Shown here piece after piece: positions 1 through 5,092 of a DNA stretch of 6,161 nt (the stretch's first letter is position 1; every line of letters starts with the position of its first letter). Where the stretch lies: contig JAAWDC010000068.1 in assembly GCA_022793565.1 (NCBI GenBank), forward strand, positions 1 through 6,161, written 5' to 3'. The DNA comes from Bacilli bacterium. Its GTDB lineage: Bacteria; Bacillota_I; Bacilli_A; RF39; UBA660. The translations under genes and the position numbers were made by a program. The notes under the pieces were generated by a model. The model was not told the origin of the DNA. It did not search any database and was given only the letters and a program-made list of their open reading frames with translations.

Positions 1-193
1 GAGACTTCTCGTAAAACGCCTTTGCCTGACTTAGAATTTCTTCCCCAATTTTCTCTTGCTCATCAAAAGAACCTCCTAAATATTTAAAGTTTTTTAAAGC
101 AAGGGAAAATATTTGATTAGGTTCAGGAAGAATCAAATTTGCGACCTCATCCCACTCAATTAAATCATCTATATTACGAATTACTTTTTCCAT
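1..193 (-). CDS. Hypothetical protein, N-terminal part (runs off left edge)
   Basis: This is the first 64 codons of a gene whose 3' end lies outside the window. The protein begins MEKVIRNIDDLIEWDEV and continues in an open frame to base 1. It is soluble in character, rich in acidic and aliphatic residues, with no signal peptide or membrane segment in the visible part. The ATG at 193 is preferred: an AAGGAGG ribosome binding site lies at 206-212 with a rather long 12-base spacer. An in-frame ATG at 203-205 touches that site and is too close to be used. The start lies inside the end of the upstream unknown gene (20-base overlap), so the two are almost certainly co-transcribed and probably translationally coupled. 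I do not recognise a family; the overlap suggests only that it works with its neighbour. Confidence 0.75.
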   Translation of the reverse strand, partial: MEKVIRNIDDLIEWDEVANLILPEPNQIFSLALKNFKYLGGSFDEQEKIGEEILSQAKAFYEKS

Positions 194-1658
194 ACACCTT
201 AGCATCCTCCTTAGAAATATCTACTAATAAATTCTCTATAAAACAAAAGTCATAATCTAAAACTTCTTTACTAATAACTCGTTGAACTCTAGTCTCCCAT
301 CCAGGAGTATGATAAACCCTCTGTACACTTCTTGCATTATGATTACGAATCAATTCAAGCAACTCCGTTTTACTTTGAGGCGCCATTTCAATAAAATCAA
401 CTAAATCCATAGTAATAATAGCCTCATTAAAAGCAGGAGATAACCCTTCTCTAGTAACATTATAGAACTTATCAAAAACAACTTTCCCATTTGGATAAAT
501 GTATCCACGATAACCACTAAATGCTTGTTCTTCTTCAAGAGTCCAAAGATAATCGGTAGAAGAATAAAAGTTGATTTTATCCTGTAACATTTTATTATGC
601 TTTTCCCGTAATAATTTTCGCAAATCTTCATCGACTTTAGAATGTTTAGAAGCCCCTTCTCTATGGTCTCCAATACCCTTTGGAAAAAATTGAAAATTCA
701 ACTGAATTGTTTTGACAAATTCTTCTCTTTTCATCTTTTTACGTGCATCTAGTAAATACTGACGAAAGATTTGATCCATCCCTATTTCCTCTCTAAAAGA
801 AGAAACTAATTCTTGATTTTTCTCACAAAAAGATTGATAGTCTCTCTTTAAATCTGAATAAGAATAAATAAATCCCACGTCCACTATATAATGGGCATTA
901 TAAGAGCAATTTTCTTTTTGAATAAAGTAATCAGTAATTGTTAAATAACGCTCTATAAAATTGATATGTTTTTTTCTTTGTTCTAAAGATTGATCAACGT
1001 TCTGTAAATCAAATAAAGCTTTATGATTAAGAGCAAGTAAGAATCGATCTTTATTAAAATCTTCAGGAAAATCAACAGTAATTGGTCTCTTAAGAATATC
1101 AAACAATTCATTGATATGCTTTGAAAAATACTTTGCGATACGTCGATCCTTTACAATCTTTGCTCGCTCACTCTCAGAAAGTTTATCAGTATTAGCCACC
1201 AATAAAGCATTGATTTTCCTAAAAATATCCATAAAAATCTCTTGAACCCCGGCCTCAAATTCTGAATCTTCAATTGCTAAGTTTGAAAGCTTTTTCTCAA
1301 CAAATTGAGCATATTCAGAAAACACTTTTGGATAACTAGCCATAAAATAAGAAAAAAACCAACTGAGGATTTCCTTATAATTATAAGTAAAATCAAAAGA
1401 ATTATCTTCCTGTGTAGAAAGTAAAACGGTAATTTCTTCTATATTAAAATGATCCACAATTTCACTACAAATTGGAAACTGTTCACATAACCTAGTTCTA
1501 ATTTCATCTATAAATTCCGCCATAAGGGCTTTCCTAAAATATTTCTTTGGAATAATATTTATAAAAAATTGACTTCCGACAAAAAAACCACAATCTGTAG
1601 AAATACCCATTCTTTTTATATCACTCAATGACAAAAATTGACTTAACAAATTATCCAT
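174..1658 (-). CDS. Hypothetical protein, 494 aa, unknown family
   Basis: The protein begins MDNLLSQFLSLSDIKRMG. The start at 1658 is chosen because AGGGGG sits 7 bases upstream. The longer frame beginning at 1712 would start in the -35 box of the gene's own promoter, upstream of any likely transcript start. The protein looks cytoplasmic, with no signal peptide or membrane span. It is rich in Phe, Tyr, Lys and Glu, and much of it looks helical; charged helical stretches lie around residues 220-245 and 260-285. The most domain-like part is near the C-terminus: an aromatic and glycine motif YRGYIYPNG at about 373-381, followed by DKFY, then a helical stretch ending in GWETRVQRVI at about 443-452. 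I do not recognise the family and see no nucleotide-binding, nuclease or other catalytic motif. It has its own promoter and overlaps the next gene by 20 bases. Confidence 0.85.
   Translation of the reverse strand: MDNLLSQFLSLSDIKRMGISTDCGFFVGSQFFINIIPKKYFRKALMAEFIDEIRTRLCEQFPICSEIVDHFNIEEITVLLSTQEDNSFDFTYNYKEILSWFFSYFMASYPKVFSEYAQFVEKKLSNLAIEDSEFEAGVQEIFMDIFRKINALLVANTDKLSESERAKIVKDRRIAKYFSKHINELFDILKRPITVDFPEDFNKDRFLLALNHKALFDLQNVDQSLEQRKKHINFIERYLTITDYFIQKENCSYNAHYIVDVGFIYSYSDLKRDYQSFCEKNQELVSSFREEIGMDQIFRQYLLDARKKMKREEFVKTIQLNFQFFPKGIGDHREGASKHSKVDEDLRKLLREKHNKMLQDKINFYSSTDYLWTLEEEQAFSGYRGYIYPNGKVVFDKFYNVTREGLSPAFNEAIITMDLVDFIEMAPQSKTELLELIRNHNARSVQRVYHTPGWETRVQRVISKEVLDYDFCFIENLLVDISKEDAKVYGKSNS
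206..212 (-). promoter_or_regulatory. Ribosome binding site AAGGAGG for the left-edge gene
   Basis: A near-consensus Shine-Dalgarno sequence lies within the last codons of the upstream gene. It supports the ATG at 193 (12-base spacer) and argues that the overlapping downstream frame is a real gene rather than a chance open frame. Confidence 0.65.
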
Positions 1659-1665
1659 AAAAAAT

Positions 1666-1671
1666 CCCCCT
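1666..1671 (-). promoter_or_regulatory. Ribosome binding site AGGGGG deciding the 1658 start
   Basis: A G-rich Shine-Dalgarno sequence lies 7 bases upstream of the ATG at 1656-1658. It favours this start over the upstream ATG at 1710-1712, which has no comparable site and overlaps the promoter. Confidence 0.75.
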
Positions 1672-1683
1672 AAAAATATGGTT

Positions 1684-1712
1684 ATTATACAACAAAATGA
1701 AAAATAATTCAA
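1684..1712 (-). promoter_or_regulatory. Sigma-A-type promoter of the unknown gene pair
   Basis: Read on the minus strand, TTGAAT (1712-1707) is followed after exactly 17 bases by a perfect TATAAT (1689-1684). The predicted transcript start is near 1677, giving a 5' leader of about 20 bases that carries the AGGGGG site. The -35 box lies within the downstream arm of the fhs terminator hairpin, so termination of one unit and initiation of the next share the same bases. Confidence 0.75.
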
Positions 1713-1727
1713 GAAACTCTTGAATTA
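1695..1727 (-). terminator. Rho-independent terminator after fhs
   Basis: A perfect 10-bp inverted repeat (1718-1727 with 1705-1714, three-base loop 1715-1717) is followed on the minus strand by TTTTTCATTTTG. The stem includes the fhs stop codon at 1725-1727. It is AT-rich, so it is a weaker hairpin than the one after clpB, and some read-through is plausible. There is no T-tract on the plus-strand side, so it acts in the minus direction. Confidence 0.7.
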
Positions 1728-3206
1728 TTCCATCTCTTCATAATTAGGAATCTTGGGTAGACCTGGCATTGTAATAATATTATTTAATAAAACAACGATC
1801 ATTTGGCTTCCTGTTTGAATTAAGATATCTCGAACTGAAATAGTATAATCTTTAGGATATCCTAGTTTGTTTTTATCATCACTAATAGAATATGGCGTCT
1901 TAGCCATACAAACAGGAAAATGAGAAATACCAAGTTGTTCAATTTCCTCTAGTTTGTTCCGAGCAGCATCCGAATAATCAACCGATGATGCATGATATAC
2001 CTGCTGGGTAATTAGATCAATTTTCTCATGAATAGTAAGACTATCAGAATATAAAGGTTTAAAATGAGAAGAATCTGCATTTTCTAAAATATAACGTGCT
2101 AAAGACACACTACCACATCCACCATCTACAAAAGATGTAGTAATAAACGATATAACACCGTGATCTTGACAGAAAGAACTTAATTCCTGGAGTTCTTCCT
2201 CTTTATCATCAGAAAATTGATTTATAGCGACACAAAATGGAACATTATAATGTCTTAAATGATCAATATGCGCAAGAAGATTGTCATTACCACTATGCAA
2301 CAAAGCACGGACAGTCACAACCAAAACGATAAATGATGGAGATATTCCAGCAACAGGACATTTGATATTCAAAAATTTTTCTGCTCCCAGATCACTACCA
2401 AATCCAGCCTCAGTTACTACATAATCTGAAAGACTAAGTGCTGTCTTCGTTGCCAAAATACTATTACATCCATGAGCAATATTAGCAAACGGACCTCCAT
2501 GAATTAAAACAGGATTTTCTTCTAAAGTTTGAACAAGATTGGGGTGAATCGCATCCTTCAAAAGCAAAGACATCGCACCATCCACTTTTAAATCCTTCGC
2601 ATAAAGCGGTTTTTTATCTTCTGTATATCCTATGAGAATATTTCCAAGTCTTCTCCTTAAATCATTAAAGTCAGTAGCCAAACAAAATATAGCCATTACT
2701 TCACTAGCGGCTGTAATATTAAAATCTTTTCTAAGAGACCGATCGTTCATATCTAAGCATCGTTTTACACAGACAGTACTAGGATCGATCCCTAAAGAAT
2801 TTCCTTGGAAAATATGATTATCAACAGCTGCACATAACAAATTATTGGCAGCAGAAATAGCATGAAAATCACCAGTAAAATGAAGATCAATATCTGAACT
2901 TGGAACAACACTAGCCATTCCTCCTCCAGTAGCACCTCCTTTTAATCCAAAGACAGGTCCTAAAGAAGGCTCCCTCAATACTGCCATACTAGAAACGCCA
3001 AGAGAACAAAGAGCATCATCTAACCCAATACTAACTGTAGTCTTTCCTTCTCCATAAGGAGTTGGATTGATTGCTGTAACAAGAATTAATTTACTATCCT
3101 TTTTAACTTCAGGCCCTCTCAATACCTTGGCTTTATCATTTCCATAACAAAGAAACTCATCCTCACCAAGACCGAGGCCTTGACACAGCTCATTAATTTT
3201 TTTCAT
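1725..3206 (-). CDS. fhs: Formate-tetrahydrofolate ligase, compact form (493 aa)
   Basis: The enzyme makes 10-formyltetrahydrofolate from formate, ATP and tetrahydrofolate in the cytoplasm. It feeds purine and formyl-Met-tRNA synthesis and, in acetogens, the Wood-Ljungdahl methyl branch. The sequence shows the ATP loop TPYGEGKTT (49-57), LREPSLGP (77-84), the family glycine signature GLKGGATGGGM (87-97), DLHFTGDFHA (107-116), GGPFANIAHGCNS (237-249), VTEAGFGSDLGAEKF (264-278), MAKTPYSISDD (434-444) and MPGLPKIP (480-487). The classical enzyme is about 555-560 residues. This copy lacks about 15 at the N-terminus, about 16 after NDRSLR (residue 159), about 18 after RALLHSG (near 306), and the usual C-terminal IDxDxxGxIxGLF-type tail. 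One folate-stacking aromatic is kept (F331); the other, Trp in Moorella, aligns with F359. The ATG directly follows the TAG of the upstream membrane-protein gene. The core motifs suggest an active enzyme. Confidence 0.96.
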   Translation of the reverse strand: MKKINELCQGLGLGEDEFLCYGNDKAKVLRGPEVKKDSKLILVTAINPTPYGEGKTTVSIGLDDALCSLGVSSMAVLREPSLGPVFGLKGGATGGGMASVVPSSDIDLHFTGDFHAISAANNLLCAAVDNHIFQGNSLGIDPSTVCVKRCLDMNDRSLRKDFNITAASEVMAIFCLATDFNDLRRRLGNILIGYTEDKKPLYAKDLKVDGAMSLLLKDAIHPNLVQTLEENPVLIHGGPFANIAHGCNSILATKTALSLSDYVVTEAGFGSDLGAEKFLNIKCPVAGISPSFIVLVVTVRALLHSGNDNLLAHIDHLRHYNVPFCVAINQFSDDKEEELQELSSFCQDHGVISFITTSFVDGGCGSVSLARYILENADSSHFKPLYSDSLTIHEKIDLITQQVYHASSVDYSDAARNKLEEIEQLGISHFPVCMAKTPYSISDDKNKLGYPKDYTISVRDILIQTGSQMIVVLLNNIITMPGLPKIPNYEEME

Positions 3207-4949
3207 CTACTCACCCTTTCTACGAAAAATAAATGGAAAAAACAGTAATAAGGAGAAAATAAGGAATATCCCTATTAAAATTCCACCTAATACTAAAATA
3301 TCACGAATCCATAGTAAAAGAAAGAGGAGAAAACACTTAAAAAAAATCACCAAAAGAACCCAAGAATGAATAGAAGAAAGATACTCTTTTGATCTTTTAT
3401 ATAGATAAGAAATTTTAGAAAAATCATTTCCTGGAATGATAATATCTGCTCTTTTTGAGGAATCCCCCGCAAAGAGAACCTTCACTTCCACTCCATAGTT
3501 ACACTCCTCATCACTAATATATGCCTGAGGTCCACGATAAATTTCTTTCAAATATTGAATCCAAAAACTCCGATCTTTATAAGTTAATTCCGAATAACAA
3601 TCAAAAATCCCTAATGTACCAGAAACAACTCGTGTGATAAACTCATTATCTTTAGAGAAAGTAGTAATGTGAGAAAGACCTAATTTTTTTAATAATGTGA
3701 TTTCCTCTTTTATTGGCATTAAAACATGATCAGATAATGTAATAACTCCTACATATTTCCGATTACGTGACACATATAAATTAGTACCAACAACGTTCTC
3801 TTTCTCAACATCTATACCATTTTCTAACATAAAATTATAATTACCAACTAGAAACTTAACCCCTTGAACCATAACTGAAACACCATTAATATACTCACAG
3901 TATTCCTCAATTTGAGAAGGATCAATAGAAACTTTAGATTGGCAATATTCTGTAATACACTTGCCAATTCTATTTTTCGAATAATATTCTGCATATGCCA
4001 ATGTTTCCAACAATTCACTCTCTTTTTTAGCCGTAATTGCCGTTACCTGAAAAGTTCCCAAAGTTAAAACTCCTGTTTTAGTAAAAATAAGATTCTTGAC
4101 TTTAGGTAATTTTAATAATTTATTTGGATCTAGAATATAAATCCCCTTTTTGTAAAAAGAAAATAGTACCATTTTTTCAATTAAAATAAATAAATTTTCA
4201 AAATCAAAATATAAAATTAACAAAATCATAAGTCCATATTCTAATGCATGAACACGGAATTGATAAACGACAAGAAAGAAAAACAAAAACAAGAATGTAA
4301 ATTGAACAAAAAGAACAGTTCCAAACGGGAAAAGATACTTCCGAAATTTCTCATGGTTTGAGTATAATAAAGCATTTTGACAACGAGAATAAAGTGTATC
4401 CTCAAAAGGAGTTATAACCAACACTAACAATTCTTTCGCTAAATTGGTACTACCACAACAAACAGTATCTCCTTTTTTTAATACAGAGATAGTGTTAGAA
4501 CTACGAGAACGGACTCGCACTCTCCCTTGTACAACCGTTCCATCTACAAAACAAGTCTCTCCTTTTCGAAGTACTAAAATATCCCCCGTTTTAACATCCC
4601 TTAACAATTTAGATTGTTTCAGTTTCCCAACCAAAACAGTTACTAAAGTAGAGTCATCTCCAAACACCTTTTTACTATAAAAAGAAAATTTATCTTGTAA
4701 AAAAAGGAAAAGAAGATTGAGAATTATACAACTAAAAAATAATAAATATCCAGAAATAGGAAGTTTTAATAAAATACATCCTAACGATACAAAGAAGAAT
4801 AAAATAATATTCTCTGAAAAAAGGCGTGGTGGAAAAAGCCAAGAACTAACCAAAAATATATAAGCAAAAGACATGAAAAGAGGAGGAAGCCAGAAAAAAG
4901 ACAACAAAAAACAAAGAAAAGAGCTCACTAAAAACATATATCTTTTCAA
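3207..4949 (-). CDS. P1B-type P-type ATPase-like membrane protein, probably catalytically inactive
   Basis: Numbering is from TTG at 4949 (580 aa). The order of parts matches heavy-metal P1B ATPases: four membrane segments (about 4-21, 24-39, 47-63, 66-85), an actuator domain (97-187, with TGDILVL and VDG at 135-137), two segments (205-229, 235-257), a P domain interrupted by a small N domain (about 288-515, with VGN at 368-370 and a conserved-position Asp at 407), and two C-terminal segments (521-540, 545-570). No N-terminal metal-binding domain is present. The catalytic DKTGTLT motif reads TKTGVLT (290-296), with Thr in place of the phosphorylated Asp. TGE is missing (SRSSNT, 148-153), CPx aligns with LYF (about 246-248), HP with NR (326-327), TGDN with SKDN (432-435), and GDGxND with SDEECN (479-484). 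It is therefore unlikely to pump ions by the normal cycle; a regulatory or scaffold role is only inference. A GTG at 4958 opens the same frame but lies inside the Shine-Dalgarno sequence. Confidence 0.85.
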   Translation of the reverse strand: MKRYMFLVSSFLCFLLSFFWLPPLFMSFAYIFLVSSWLFPPRLFSENIILFFFVSLGCILLKLPISGYLLFFSCIILNLLFLFLQDKFSFYSKKVFGDDSTLVTVLVGKLKQSKLLRDVKTGDILVLRKGETCFVDGTVVQGRVRVRSRSSNTISVLKKGDTVCCGSTNLAKELLVLVITPFEDTLYSRCQNALLYSNHEKFRKYLFPFGTVLFVQFTFLFLFFFLVVYQFRVHALEYGLMILLILYFDFENLFILIEKMVLFSFYKKGIYILDPNKLLKLPKVKNLIFTKTGVLTLGTFQVTAITAKKESELLETLAYAEYYSKNRIGKCITEYCQSKVSIDPSQIEEYCEYINGVSVMVQGVKFLVGNYNFMLENGIDVEKENVVGTNLYVSRNRKYVGVITLSDHVLMPIKEEITLLKKLGLSHITTFSKDNEFITRVVSGTLGIFDCYSELTYKDRSFWIQYLKEIYRGPQAYISDEECNYGVEVKVLFAGDSSKRADIIIPGNDFSKISYLYKRSKEYLSSIHSWVLLVIFFKCFLLFLLLWIRDILVLGGILIGIFLIFSLLLFFPFIFRRKGE

Positions 4950-4957
4950 CGACTCCA

Positions 4958-4965
4958 CCCCCTTT
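4958..4965 (-). promoter_or_regulatory. Ribosome binding site AAAGGGGG for the ATPase-like gene
   Basis: This G-rich Shine-Dalgarno run ends at 4958, the first base of an in-frame GTG, which leaves no spacer for that GTG. The in-frame TTG at 4947-4949 has an 8-base spacer and is the best-placed start; an ATG at 4935-4937 would be 20 bases away. The start choice changes the protein by only a few residues. Confidence 0.6.
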
Positions 4966-4983
4966 CGTTGATTTGTATGAGTT

Positions 4984-5012
4984 ATTCTACCACAAAAAGA
5001 GAAAGAAATCTA
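4984..5012 (-). promoter_or_regulatory. Promoter with extended -10 for the ATPase-like gene and fhs
   Basis: On the minus strand, TGGTAGAAT (4992-4984) is an extended -10 element (TGn plus TAGAAT). A weak -35 candidate, TAGATT (5012-5007), lies 17 bases upstream. The predicted start of transcription is near 4978, about 29 bases before the TTG start. It lies just downstream of the clpB terminator, as expected for a new transcription unit. I see no operator, CIRCE or CtsR-type repeat in the 134-base gap (4959-5092). Confidence 0.6.
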
Positions 5013-5040
5013 GTTTTCTTGTTCGTTTCTGAAATGAATT

Positions 5041-5078
5041 AAAAAAAGACTATAAACAAAACGAATTGTTAATAGTCT
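5041..5078 (-). terminator. Rho-independent terminator after clpB
   Basis: Two 13-base arms (5066-5078 and 5047-5059) form 12 base pairs with one T-T mismatch around a TTCGTT loop (5060-5065). The hairpin is followed on the minus strand by a run of T (5046-5041). It starts about 15 bases after the clpB stop codon and separates clpB from the downstream two-gene unit. Confidence 0.9.
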
Positions 5079-5092
5079 AAAATTATATTTTC

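Noticed and set aside
401..673. 90-codon open frame on the minus strand
   Set aside because: It lies in another frame wholly inside the 494-residue gene, has low-complexity Leu/Ile-rich content and no supporting start signal; it is a shadow of AT-rich coding sequence.
1659..1712. An 18-residue N-terminal extension (MNYFSF...) of the 494-residue unknown protein, which looks like a small hydrophobic leader
   Set aside because: It would begin inside the fhs terminator hairpin and the -35 box of the gene's own promoter and has no ribosome binding site. The internal ATG at 1658 has AGGGGG at a 7-base spacing.
2632..2817. 61-codon open frame on the plus strand
   Set aside because: It is antisense to the conserved fhs coding sequence and has no family features.
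4444..4680. 78-codon open frame on the plus strand
   Set aside because: It is antisense to the actuator-domain part of the ATPase-like gene, and the Thr/Ser/Pro-rich content is typical of a reverse-strand shadow.
3207..4949. Decaying pseudogene of a metal pump
   Set aside because: There are no frameshifts or internal stops over about 580 codons, the membrane segments and domain order are intact, and the gene has a promoter and ribosome binding site. Recent decay is still possible but less likely than a maintained inactive homologue.
4956..4958. GTG as start of the ATPase-like gene
   Set aside because: Its G is part of the AAAGGGGG ribosome binding run, leaving no spacer. TTG at 4949 is better placed, though the N-terminus is not proven.
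4959..5092. Possible stress operator (CIRCE or CtsR box) or riboswitch in the clpB downstream gap
   Set aside because: The gap is accounted for by the clpB terminator, a promoter and a short leader. No CIRCE-type inverted repeat or GGTCAAA-type direct repeat is visible, and the region upstream of clpB is outside the window.
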